Shown here: positions 11,951-22,658 of the stretch, one piece after another | Layout of the letters: each line of letters starts with the position of its first letter | Position numbering within the stretch: the stretch's first letter is position 1 | Origin: Pilaira anomala | Taxonomy: Eukaryota; Mucoromycota; Mucoromycetes; Mucorales; Mucoraceae | Assembly: GCA_025716855.1 (NCBI GenBank) | Contig: JAIXMQ010000025.1 | Span: forward strand, 331,254-395,253 | DNA length: 64,000 nucleotides | Direction: 5' to 3' | Position numbers and translations under genes: made by a program | The notes under the pieces: generated by a model | What the model was told of the DNA's origin: nothing | The model's database searches: none | What the model saw: only the letters and a program-made list of their open reading frames with translations

Positions 11951-13164
11951 TTATGTTTCAATCACGAAATTATTTCCATCTTGTGCAATCATATTCACTT
12001 GTAATAGTGCCAGTAAGAGACTTTTTAAGTTGTGTCTGTCCTCTTCTGCCCATAAAAATTCTTTTGATAACTCTTCTACTGTTACTTTATCATACAAAAG
12101 TATCAGTTCAAGTACCCTACCAACGGTTTTACCACTTTTCTGATTTGCAAATGTTTTATAACATAAATTCTTTACTTGTTCAATCACCACTTTAAATCCT
12201 TCTTTTTTATCATCATCTGATATCATCATCTTTTCCTTACGTAATCTTTGTATATATTTCTTGCATTCTGATTCACATTCTATTGTCCTACCACTACTGA
12301 CTCCTTTTAATACGTCCAAGAACTCTTGTATTTTCCTGAAATATCCTCTAAACAATTCAACCAATTCAAAATAATTTTTCGATTCAAGATAATCTTTTTT
12401 TCGATTGTGATTAATACTATCGTTACTCTACATATTTCTTTAATGCTTATAAATATACCTCTTGTATGCGGATTGTCTGATTGTGGTTTAATAATATTAG
12501 ATATTTCTTTTCTTTTCTCTGTTTGCTTCGTTTTTAAAGCTTCCTCTGCTTGTAAATCTACTACTACTTGTTTTAACTCCATTCGTTTTTCTTCCAAACC
12601 ATCGCCTAAATCAATATTTGTTTCTTTACTTAACTCGTCATTCTTAACTTTAATTTTTTTAACTTCTTCTGCTCCAGTAGCATTCTTTCCTTCTTCTAAT
12701 TGAGCCAGATATTCCAGCTGTTTTATCTTATGCTCTAATTCTTTTCTTCTCTGTACGCTCGATCGTTTTTCTTGAAGAATTGGTACAGTTTTCGGGTTTC
12801 GCTTTAGTTGTTGAACAAGTTGAGTTTGTTTTTTTAAAGTTTGATAATACTCAACTTCGTCTTGTTTTAATTTATGTAGTGAACCTTGTACTTGAAATAA
12901 CAATTTTGAGCATTGTGGAAATACCTCGCGTGATGTATTAAGTCTAGCAGTAGATATATCTGTTTCAGTTACTAATTCGTAAGGTGTGGTATAAGTTGTC
13001 AGTTGAGATTGACGGTGCGTTTCCTTATTAACAGAGTTTAATAACTGCACTGTGGAATTTATAGATTTCAAAGCTTCTGAAATGTTACTTATACACCCAC
13101 TGAAATTCTCTGATGTAGAAAGTGTTTCGGTCCAAATTTCATTTGACTTATATTTTTTACGCAT
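11951..13164 (-). CDS. SPC19: Spc19-like DASH complex subunit with long C-terminal extension
   Basis: Exons 13164-12459 and 12345-11951 (donor GTATAT, acceptor TTAGAG) close in frame at 366 residues. The ATG at 13164 is the first; upstream is a poly-A tract. Residues ~20-115 (SGCISNISEALKSINSTVQ, YELV, ARLNTSREVFPQCSKLLFQV) follow the pattern of fungal Spc19, a component of the kinetochore DASH/Dam1 ring that couples chromosomes to spindle microtubules. Known Spc19 proteins are only about 135-170 residues. This one continues with a long coiled coil (~110-235) and a C-terminal helical region ending in what looks like a winged-helix segment (VTVEELSKEFLW ... VNMIAQDGNNFVIET). Alternatively it is another coiled-coil kinetochore or centrosome protein. 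It starts only 72 bp after the stop of the upstream same-strand gene. Confidence 0.65.
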
Positions 13165-13180
13165 GTTTTTATTAGAGTGC

Positions 13181-13203
13181 AAAAAAAAAAAAAAAAAAAA
13201 AAA
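13181..13203 (+). repeat. Poly-A tract between SIP3-like and SPC19-like genes
   Basis: Uninterrupted A-run on the plus strand (T-run in gene orientation) in the 72-bp gap between two same-strand genes; it is the only obvious promoter-like element for the downstream gene. Confidence 0.8.
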
Positions 13204-13236
13204 GACTTTTTATTTTCTTCTTCTTTATTCAATGAA

Positions 13237-16200
13237 TTACAAGTCACGTTCTTTGTTCAATACTTCACATATTGCCAACTTGTTGTCTTGGTTCAAACAC
13301 ATGAGTTTTTGATCAGACAACCAATTCCAATATTCAATTTCTAAAAGTTGATATTCAACCCTATTTAACATACGGAAAGTTGATAACAGTTCATATCGAA
13401 TCGCTCCTAATCTCTCTCTTGAATAACCTAACTCCTGTGCCATATTACGGTGTAATTTATCAAACCATGCATGTTTCCATTGTTGTGTCGTACCGTTCGT
13501 TCTAGCCTCTTGAAATAAGCTATATACAACTGGCTCCACATGATCTAATACAGCTCTGTTATCTGTTACTTTGTCTTGTATATCCCGTAAGTAAACACCT
13601 CTCCAGACCATACTAATGCCATCGTTCTCTGATTGATGTAACAGTAACTCACATCGTCTCGATAGATATACCTGATAAGCCATAAATAATATATACATAG
13701 ATCCAAGTATAACTGTAAGCAAATTAAAATATCCCTTCTTTTTCTTCAGCTCATCTTTTGGAGGAACATGCAAAGCATCTGGTTTTTTTATTTGTTCTTT
13801 TGCTGGTTGATGCTTATCCACTATTCCCGTGCTGTTTGAGATTTCATCTTGTAATATAGGAAGAATGCATTGAATGGTTTCCGACATGCCTTTAGTTGCG
13901 GCTTTATTTATCATACCCTTGACGAATATAGTCTTGATCCATTTTATTCCCATAGAGCATACAAGCCGACAACTGGAAGCTGTTTCATATGTAATACAAT
14001 ACTTGATACAGGGTATAAAAGCATCTGCGTAAGGTAGATTTGGTGTCTTTGTCATGACCAATATGGTATAACTCAAATAGTCTCTTCGCTTTAATACTTG
14101 TTGTGTTTCTATCACATCAGTTTCTTTTGCCTTTACCATGGGTGAACTCACCGGCATCACATAATTTACAGTTCTTTCTAAATGACCATCATCATTCTCT
14201 TTCCACTCTGTGAATGTGGGTTCACTATACGTTTTTACTTGATTCAATCTTTTCCAAATTTTTGTATCGTACATAAAGTCATACAGATGTTTCGCCCCAA
14301 TCGGTAAAACAATATCTTGCTCAATTTTATCTAAATGATCTGGACAATCGCAATCTACTTTTTCTTTGGGTTGAGTAATGTGACTAGGCCATTCTTCCTT
14401 TGTGGTCGTTACAGAAGGTTCAGTATTTTTGAAAGAGGATAAAGATTTGTTTTTTTTGGAAGCATTGTAAACTGCAGTCAAGGCACCTTGTGCAGGAGAA
14501 CCTCTATGAACGTTAGGCGGTGTATGTGCTTCATCCTCTTTTGTTATTGCAATAGTATCAGCTTCTTCAGCTGTACTAGTGGTAGATGATGAGACTGTTT
14601 GCTGCATCGGTTGTTGTTGTGCTTGTACAGTAAGTGGCGTAACAGATGCATAAAGTGCACTTGACGTTGTGACATGACTGGTAGGAGTCTTATTTTTCTT
14701 TGTATTAATATTTCTTACAGTATCATATAATGATTGAATATCCATAGTTTGATAGTTTTCTACAATTGATTTTAATCGCTCTAATTCTAGGTCTGGGGAA
14801 TCTAGCCATAGTCCGAAAAAAAATGGTGTATTCGATTCTACTTCAATCAGTAATAACATATTGTTTGAAAAATCGGTTGTCTCTAATCGAACAGACTGTA
14901 TTTTTGATAACGGTATAACAATCTATATTTATAAAAGCAGAGTGAGTATATGTGTATATTAGCGAATAAAGAATTTTACCATATTAACACAGGTCATTAA
15001 AGTACAACTGTAAAACCAAAGACTTTTTTGTGTCACATAAACGCTTCCACTATATCCATAAGAGACATGTGAATCGGCAGGTTCGTCTTGTGGCTTCCGA
15101 TATAAGGAAGCATAAAAAGCTAAATAAGGAATTAATCATCATGGTGTAAAGTCAAATTGAATATACCAACATTGAATTACAATTTCATCTTCAGGGACAT
15201 TTGCAAATAATTTACGTAGCTCCCGTTGACTGTATATAAGATTTTCGGTATAATGATATAATTTAGGTGTAGGTACATCCATCTCCAATTTGTTAGGCCA
15301 TACAATTAATTGACTCGCGTTTGAAATAGTATTGCTAGTAGAAGGTCTCAAATTTGGACTTTGAGTTAATTCTTCTTCAGAAGGATTAGAGAGAGCATTA
15401 ATACCTGTGCCGAGCCAAGGCATACCCCATGAATACAACTGATGCGAAATGGGGTTACTGTCTTGTTGTGTAGTAACTTGAGGGAGATTGTCTGTCGTAT
15501 TCTCCCCTTCTCGTATCAAGAGCGCAGTAAGTGATGATGTGGTAGTTGAGATAATTGGAGTCAAAGAGCGTTCACTGTTTGGACTAGGCAAAGGAGAAGT
15601 TGACATTGCAACTAAAGAAGGTGAAGAAGATACCTTACTGTTTACCATTAATGGAGATAATAAAGCTTGAGGGGAATTTAGCTCCGGTTTTTGATCATCA
15701 TGGTTTTCCATATTATATTCAATGGCCCCCAACCACTGTTGCATTTCTTCTTCATTCTCTGCTTGCAAGTAGTAAGAACAGTTAGGATGAACTACTTCAA
15801 AACAAAATCGTCTATCGCTACCAGTAGAAATACGAGATACAGTTTCCTTTATTGCTACTCGGTCACATAGGGCTATACAACCTTTTTCTTTGTTTACAAT
15901 TGTCACTGTACATGTGCCAAACCATCCTTGTTGTAAAAAGAACCATTTTCTGGTCCAAGGGGGTCTAGTTGATTTTCCGGCTATAACAATACGACTATTT
16001 AAATAGCCTTGCTTGTTTCCTGATTTTTTAGGTCGTGTATCGTTATTTTGGTTTGTTGGAGGCAAAGAATATCGTTTTAAAGAGCGGTGAGGTTTCACTT
16101 GGTCAATATAAATATTCTGTAAGTCTGTGCATCGTTTGTTCATTTTGTTTATTTGATATTGACATGTGACTTTACTCTAATGATACATTTATTTTAACAT

Positions 16201-17188
16201 CTGATATGGATACATGATCTAAATTTTAAGTATGTACCTCATCTAACCATTGCTTCCAGCCCGATAATTTTGATTTAGCATCATTACAAACATACACAGA
16301 TTCATTTATTTCATCGACATAAGAACCTAAACCACCCGAAAAACATTCGACTAAAATATTTTCTAAATTTGCTTTAAATGTTACCAATTTCGAAAAATAC
16401 TCTCCACTATTTTTGACATATAATTTTCTTAATTCGTACATTTGAAAGGCATCTTCTCTTAGTGCACTTGCTTCCTTTTGCTTGCTAAGGACATTATATC
16501 GATGCAATTGAGTTTCATATCTATCCAGCATTTTCTCGAATCCTTTTTTACTATCCTGATACATATTTATTAATTACACATGTATCATTTATAATTAATT
16601 ATTAAACTTACTTTAAAATTCTTTAGATCATATTTAATCATTTGTTGTAAAGGATTTAATATCAAATCTTCTAAATCAGAGGCCTACAAAGAATCCTTTT
16701 TTTTTAAAAAAAAAAATATCCCAATTTTAGCTCTTTGTAATTTACCGTTTTCATACGATAAGCAATTGTTGACTGTAAAGTTGTTGCAAACTTATTAACG
16801 ACATTCCCCGCAATGCTTGAATCTTTAGAAAAATAAAGTAATTAGACATAATTCGGGTTTATAAACGCAGGTGACTTTACCAATCAAGGTACCATCTAAA
16901 CCGTTGAAAAAGGTGCGTTTACATAAAGTTGTCGCTAAATTATTATGCTCTACACAGAAGTTAGCTTTTAGAACTCCCTGAATATTAATATTTAAGACAT
17001 GTCTTACTTATGAGAGCGTCAATATAATTCTTTAGCGCTCGTATAAAACCATCAGTCCACTTTTCAAACTGATCAATTTGGTCTTCTAAATGTAGCACAT
17101 TAGCTCTCCAAACAGGTGAATCTAGTACAACGTCTTGTATTGTTAATATGTTCGTAGGTGAAGATACAAGAGGAACCTCTTGTGACAT
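13237..17188 (-). CDS. SIP3: Sip3/Lam3-like BAR-PH-GRAM-VASt membrane protein
   Basis: Exons 17188-17008, 16973-16881, 16822-16746, 16683-16612, 16555-16238, 16116-15171, 15119-14980, 14922-13237 give 1170 residues, near the ~1200 of yeast Sip3. Domain order: N-terminal BAR-like helical region with the family signature (ASDLEDLILNPLQQMIKYD, SALREDAFQMYELRKLYVK), a PH domain (KQGYLNSR ... PPWTRKWFFLQQGWFGT), a split GRAM domain (EIVIQSF, SGSVYVTQKSLWFY, IVIPLSKIQSV), a disordered Ser/Thr-rich linker, a VASt sterol-binding domain (EQDIVLPIGAKHLYDFMYDT, VNYVMPVSSPMVKAKETDV), and one transmembrane segment near 13700 (LLTVILGSMYILFMAYQVYL) with a C-terminal tail. Lam-family proteins sit at ER-plasma membrane contacts and move sterols. 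The donor of exon 6 (GTTGGT) and acceptor of exon 2 (GGGAG) are weak but needed to keep frame. Confidence 0.9.
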
Positions 17189-17860
17189 TGTATATTTTAT
17201 TTAGAAGGAGATAGAAGGTTTTGAGGAGAATGAGGGTGAGAAGAGAGAGAAAAGCAAAAAATTATGCAAAACAATTTATTTTTTCAACTTGATTCTGATA
17301 CCTTGAAACGTTATCCTTATGTCATAGATGAAAAGCCACATGAATTAAAAAAATGTTTTCCTAACAAGACAAGAACTTTAAACATATGTTAATCCCTTAA
17401 TTTCCGATCTATGTAGTTATAATCATACATATCTTTAACAAAACCCAATCTCTCACATAATGTAGTTAGTGGCGCTCAATTACGCCACATGTATAGTTAT
17501 GGTTTTTGTAGATTACATATTTAGTTCATTTTGGTAGTAATTCGTATATGTTTTCTTATGTAAGATTCATTTAGTTATTTATTTTCACCATATATTTTAA
17601 AAGCGTATCAGTTTGTGTTTCAATTGAAGAAATAATGATTTATTCGATATTGAAGCCATTGACACCGACTTAAATCCCCAAATATGGCAAAACTAGCGCA
17701 ATTGTAAGATTTTGAATTTGCGTGATTTGAACGAGGAGAAAAAAAGGGGAGATTGGCTTTAGCTAGAAAACCCTTTTAAAGCAGTAGTAATTTAGCAGTA
17801 ATTTGTTATTTATAAAGAATATAGAATATAAAAAGAGATATGTTGACAATGACGAGTGTT
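17189..17860. other. Intergenic region upstream of the SIP3-like gene
   Basis: About 670 bp with no supportable gene. It contains the promoter of the minus-strand gene starting at 17188 (purine-rich plus-strand AGAAGGAGATAGAAGG just upstream). No repeat or RNA structure seen. Confidence 0.55.
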
Positions 17861-18200
17861 CAAAAATCAAAGAGTTTTTTCCTTCATGAAATGGTCTATT
17901 TTTCTTTCCAAGATTTCAACTTCTTTTTCCAGTTCCTTTATTTTGATTCGTTTTTCATGAATCTTCTCGTACAAAAGAAGAATATTCGTCAAATTTTCTT
18001 TTTTTAAAAAAGTGTGTTAGTTATAATAAAAAAATGTTTTCAGTTGACCACAAACCTTTTCAATGATGTTGGGGATATTGGTGGTTCTGTTGAAGACACC
18101 TATCTTTTTGACGTGCCATAAGCTGGTTGTATGTCCGGATTACATGAATAAACTGTTGAGATAGCACGCTAAACTGTTGTGTTTGTTGTGTTTGTTGTGT

Positions 18201-18244
<44 letters not shown>

Positions 18245-18680
18245 GCTGCATTCGTTCCATGATTGCTAGCTAACGAGCAGCGAATCGCTCAATGCTAACA
18301 ACTGATTTTTCAACAGCTTTAGACCTTGTAACCTGGGCTCTTCTATCATCATCAGCAGCTCTGGATGCAAATGCAGCGTCGATTTAATCGCGTAGGTCAC
18401 TAAAAGATACTCTCCTAGAGCCAAAATCACTCTTTAAATCTTTGTCCCATATCTTCGATAACTTTAGTATCATATTTTGAGCCCTAAAACTGATTAAGGT
18501 CATTCCTGTAACCTTCCCCTTTCCGTTACCTCTTTTACCGCTTTCAAACAAACGAGCGTTGAGGTACTGTATCTCGAATAATTCTTGCTGCTCACCCTAC
18601 ATTGTATCTCTGTTGAATTGACGCAATTCTTCATCTTTTTCTGAGGATTCAAATAAGTATTGATGTATAACCTAAATACA
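17861..18680 (-). pseudogene. Decayed gene with polyglutamine tract
   Basis: Read on the minus strand from an ATTTAG acceptor near 18674, one frame encodes a protein-like sequence (QYLFESSEKDEELRQFNRDT ... LFEIQYLNARLFESGKRGN ... LKLSKIWDKDLKSDFGS ... AAFASRAADDDRRAQ). It is interrupted by three in-frame stops: TAG at 18597-18599, TAA at 18384-18386 and TAG at 18270-18272. The same frame continues into MERMQ and a polyglutamine run at about 18200-18250. It is then lost, and sense continues in another frame (NIPNIIEK) spliced to a C-terminal coiled coil (ENLTNILLLYEKIHEKRIK ... DHFMKEKTL, stop near 17870). I do not recognise the family. The stops are substitutions inside an otherwise codon-like frame, so decay is more likely than sequencing error. 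Confidence 0.6.
18200..18250 (-). repeat. CAA/CAG polyglutamine microsatellite
   Basis: Tandem CAA codons (TTG on the plus strand) coding about 17 glutamines and then three Gln-Thr-Gln units, inside the decayed gene. Confidence 0.9.
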
Positions 18681-19360
18681 AGGCTATTATTGTCACAGGG
18701 AAGTATAAATGTTCATTTTATTTTATTAAAAGTCCTTACGTAAAGACGAAAAACAGGTTAGATTAAAGTAAGAATAACTACAGTTTGGAGGCAATTTAAA
18801 GCACGTGTGATAGAAAGATTGATAAAGGTAAATAACCATATCTATGTTGTCAGTACGACTACCGGATATAATTTGAAATGTAAGAGAATTATTACAGCTT
18901 TTTATTTCAGAATAAGTGCAACGTGATATAATCGGACGATTCGTGAAAAGCCAGGCATGAGAGAGAAAAGAAGAAATGGTCAAGTATAAATTAATGCAGT
19001 AGCACTTTGTATAACTGTGACAGTATGTATGAAAAATATATAGAGCGAAATTATGCCGGGCTGCTTTAGTCCGGAATACCACTTTCATAGTGAACTTGAC
19101 TGAGAAGAATAGTTTTCAGGAACATTGAATTTTTATAAACATAGAAGTTTTAAACGATGACTCGCAGGGTATACAACATGAGTGAGTTAAACTAAGAGAA
19201 TTCTCATATTAAACGTAAAAAAAAAAAAAAATAAAAAAATAAATAAAAAAAATAAAAAAAAAAATAAACCGCCTTACATAAAAAAAATCTGATAAACTTA
19301 ATAACTTTTTTAATTTTTAGCTTTTTACTTCTCTGCTTTAATTTTTATGCCGTTCACGAG
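18681..19360. other. Intergenic region upstream of the transporter gene
   Basis: About 680 bp. A 120-codon open frame on the minus strand (18726-19088) has no recognisable domain and no codon-like pattern, so I do not call it. The plus strand has an A-rich low-complexity stretch at 19218-19265 (AAAAATAAAAAAATAAATAAA). The last ~50 bp are open in frame with the ATG at 19361 behind a TTTTTAG, so an upstream exon is possible. Confidence 0.5.
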
Positions 19361-20852
19361 ATGAATAAAGAAACATTTTACATTGCAACCCATCAAGTTT
19401 TGTTCTTGTTGACAGGCCTATCTACTACCTTGGGAACACAATGGTTATTTTACCATGGAGCTGCAAGTAAATTCTCTTTCTTTATTCACAAAAGATTTAC
19501 ATAAAACTAACACGTCTAAATTTTAAAATAGCTGGAGATAGCTATTTAGCTCAGTTAGCTCAATATATTGGAATGGTATTGGTTGGTTTAATTATTCCCA
19601 TATTATTAAAAAATAAACAAAAAGATTATCATAGATTAAGTCAGGAAGCAGAAGAAGATGGTATCCATATGGTCCAAGTCAATACGGTTGTAGACCACGA
19701 TAGAGATTGTTACCAAGAAGGTCCTATTCCTCATAAATCTGTCATGAAACTAGCTGTGCTGGATGTTTTTGCTAATTTTTGCGTTACGGTTGGATTTTCA
19801 ATTGTTGGCAGTGGAGTAAGTGGATTAGTAAATAATTAAGATATAGTAGGAATATTAATAATCAATAATTATAGATGTATCAAGTAATTTACAGTAGTGT
19901 AGTTATTTGGTGCGCTATCCTCACTTTTTTATTCATGGGAAGAAAATTATCAGGAATGCAATGGGTTGCTATATTTGGTGTAAGTGCTGGTTTGGCTATC
20001 AGTTCAATGGATAATTTCACAAACCAATCTGAGGCTGCCACATTAGAAGAATCAGGTACTTTATATAAAAAAACATCATTTATTCCGTATAATTAATCAA
20101 ACATCATAATATATATGTATATATTCATTAGCTAAAACTACTCTACTCATGTTTGGCACTATAATGACATTAGGTGGTACATTTTTTTATGGTAAATATA
20201 TCTAGATAATCGCATTTGCAGTTATTCGTTTGTATTGAGATTTTTCTTGTATTAGCTTGTGTTTATGTGTATTCAGATTTTATCATGTCACAACAAAAAC
20301 CTCCCCCATTGCCGGCTCGAGTTTGTTTCTATTCTGGCTGCTATACGACTGTAATATCGTTGGTCTGGATTGGATTTTATACGCTACCTCGATATGATGA
20401 CTTGATCCATATCAAAACTGGTACTTCCAATCAAGCTGTAATAGGCATGTACATATTAGTATCTGTTTCTAACGCTCTGCATTCATGGAATTATTATGAA
20501 TTGATTGATAGAACGGGAAGTGTAAGTTTTAATATGAAGATGACTATATTCTTGGGAAAGATACTGATATATCCATATATATATATATATATTAGGTGGC
20601 TACTGGTATTCTACAAGGGCTAAGAGCAGTATTGATTTATATCATTAGTGATTCCTGGTACTGCCAATCCGATCCAGCACAATGTAAGTTATGTTTATAT
20701 GTGACAATCAATTCATACAAATGTATTTAAATACATCATCTGTCAATTTAGGCTTTACCCAATTTAAAGGTATTGGCTCTCTTCTTGTGATCGGATGTGT
20801 ATTATTATTTACGATAGGAAGAGCAAAGTCCGTCGATAAAAAGTTCGGTTAA
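19361..20852 (+). CDS. Drug/metabolite transporter superfamily membrane protein (SLC35F/EamA-like)
   Basis: Exons 19361-19466, 19532-19815, 19875-20055, 20132-20191, 20256-20521, 20596-20683, 20752-20852 give 361 residues in frame. The protein is a string of hydrophobic helices with short loops: QVLFLLTGLSTTLGTQWLFY, YIGMVLVGLIIPILL, a polar cytosolic loop (KNKQKDYHRLSQEAEEDG), then VLDVFANFCVTVGFSIVGSG, MYQVIYSSVVIWCAILTFLF, MQWVAIFGVSAGLAISSMDN, TLLMFGTIMTLGGTFFYG, CYTTVISLVWIGFYTL and GIGSLLVIGCVLLFTIGRA. The G-S-G-M-Y-Q-V-I-Y-S-S order with VVIW is typical of the DMT fold of SLC35F-like nucleotide-sugar/metabolite transporters. Substrate cannot be told from sequence. The start is the first in-frame ATG, but an upstream exon is not excluded. 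Compartment is unknown. Confidence 0.8.
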
Positions 20853-20925
20853 CTGTTATTTAAATAAAAAGTAGTCGTTCTTTTTTTTTTCTTCCTTTCT
20901 TCATTGTTATTAATTTCTTCATATC

Positions 20926-22475
20926 ATGGAAATTCCCGTCGAGAATACAACAGAAACTTTTATCCATGATACAACACCTGCTTTCCAGTTCAGCCCTCTG
21001 CAACAATGGGAAATAGCTTTTATCTATGCCTTCTCTTGTACGTTTAACCCTCAACAGGAGATTGCACCTAGTTATCATAAGTTGCCTGACTTTACACCTG
21101 AAGTATGTACACACGATCAATCTATTTCTATGATCGTTATACCACATATTAACTAAAAAAAAAACAAAAAAAAAAAAAAACTTCTTAGGAGCTCGAACTG
21201 GAAATTCAAAAACAAGATTCCGATCTTATTCGAAACATAATCTGTGCAAGTCTAGGAAACTTGTTGAATCGTAAAAATCCGATCGAGTAAGCATCGCTAA
21301 ACGATCTTTTAAAAAAATAATCATCTTTCTAAATTGGCCTTTATAGATCATTTAAAATTTCTCTTTCTCAAGTAGTCACCGATAAGATGAAGGCTTTTGA
21401 GATTGACCTCGAAGCGAATCCTTTGGCTAAATCCGAGTTTCATTTACTTAATACAGATGTCAAAGTAAGGAAGTAACGCGTTTATTTATGTTGGTGTAAC
21501 TGAAATTGACATTTTTTTTAAAGTTATTTATATTACGTTCTTTGATCGAATGGCAATTGCAAGATAGTTTAGCTGTAAAATCCATATTAGATTACTATAA
21601 AAACTCAAATCAGAATCAACCTAACCCTGTCAGAGCGATACCCATCGGCATAGATTCAAAAAAACGTAATTATTGGCAGTTTGGAGGTGAGTAATATTTA
21701 ACAAAAAAGGCTTATGAGGGCGTCATCTAATTAAATCTGTGGTTTAGATTCGTGTTGGATTTGGAGAGAAAAACCTCATTTCAAATTAAATTGCGAGTGG
21801 GAGACAGTTTGTAGAAACCGTCAAGATTTAGAAATACTTGTTAATGAACTCTCTAGCTCTACCAACAGGACAGAAAAGGCTCTTGTTAAGGTTATCAGTG
21901 AAGAAATATATGGACTTGCTGAAAAGGAAGAGCGAAGAAAGTTACGTAAAGAAAGAGCAGAATATCGTAAACTCATTCCAGTAGAAGTCTCAATTACACC
22001 GACTCAATTAAGATCTAGAGGTAATAGAAATGAAAGAGTAAGGTATAATTATGATGAAGTATTTGAGGACGAAGAAGATGATGAAGAAGATGAAGAGGGA
22101 TTTGAAAGTGAAGAAGACGATGGTAATTTCGAAGAGGAAGAGGAACACACAGAGGTTAGAAGGTCATCAAGGAAATTAAATTCTCCTCCTCCAGCTGAAA
22201 AACCAACAAGATGGAGCAGTAGATTAAATAGAACCTCTACCTTGCATGAGTTTGAAGAAATGAATATTGATAGCCAAAAGTTAAATGAAGATATAGAATC
22301 ACCTTCCGTAAGCGAGATGAACACAGTGAGAAGTACGTTAACAGATATGGATACCACCCCAGAATACAGTGCTATGGAAACAAGTGAAACACAAAGCTTA
22401 TCTATTATAGATATCAGTAGGCCTGAAAGCGTATCTAATATGGGCTCCAATCAGACTCAAAGTATCATGGATTAA
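20926..22475 (+). CDS. DDT/WHIM-type chromatin protein
   Basis: Exons 20926-21102, 21189-21286, 21347-21464, 21524-21686, 21748-22475 give 427 residues. The N-terminal half has the DDT layout: FQFSPLQQWEIAFIYAFSCTF, then a P-x-LE helix (FTPEELELEIQKQDSDLIRNI) and ASLGNLLNRKN. This is followed by a WHIM-like segment (LLNTDVKLFILRSLIEWQLQDS) and the signature IGIDSKKRNYWQFGDSCWIWRE, as in CECR2, RSF1 and Itc1-type subunits of ISWI remodelers. The C-terminal 220 residues are disordered, with a long acidic block (EDEEDDEEDEEG) and Ser/Thr-rich tail; no bromodomain or PHD is present. Probably an accessory subunit that links an ISWI-type ATPase to nucleosomes or linker DNA. It starts 73 bp after the transporter stop on the same strand. 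Confidence 0.82.
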
Positions 22476-22573
22476 TGAAAAAAACAAAAAAAAACAAAAA
22501 GCTTTTGGTATAGTGTAAATAAATAATCAAGCGCGATAACTTAACCCCGCTTTTTACCACTCTTTATCTTTTA

Positions 22574-22574
<1 letters not shown>

Positions 22575-22607
<33 letters not shown>
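22575..22607 (+). repeat. Poly-T tract upstream of TM9SF3 gene
   Basis: A T-run of about 33 bases about 50 bp before the start codon, likely the nucleosome-excluding part of the promoter or transcribed leader. Confidence 0.8.
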
Positions 22608-22608
<1 letters not shown>

Positions 22609-22658
22609 GTTGCTTTTGCTTTTTCTCCTATCTTATACATATTTTCCCTTAAAATATT

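Noticed and set aside
12326..12703. 125-codon plus-strand frame rich in Phe/Ser/Ile
   Set aside because: Antisense of the Spc19-like coiled coil; composition is that of a reversed Lys/Glu-rich helix.
18726..19088. 120-codon minus-strand frame
   Set aside because: No motif and Cys/Tyr/Phe-rich random composition; a splice from it into the decayed gene meets stops in every phase.
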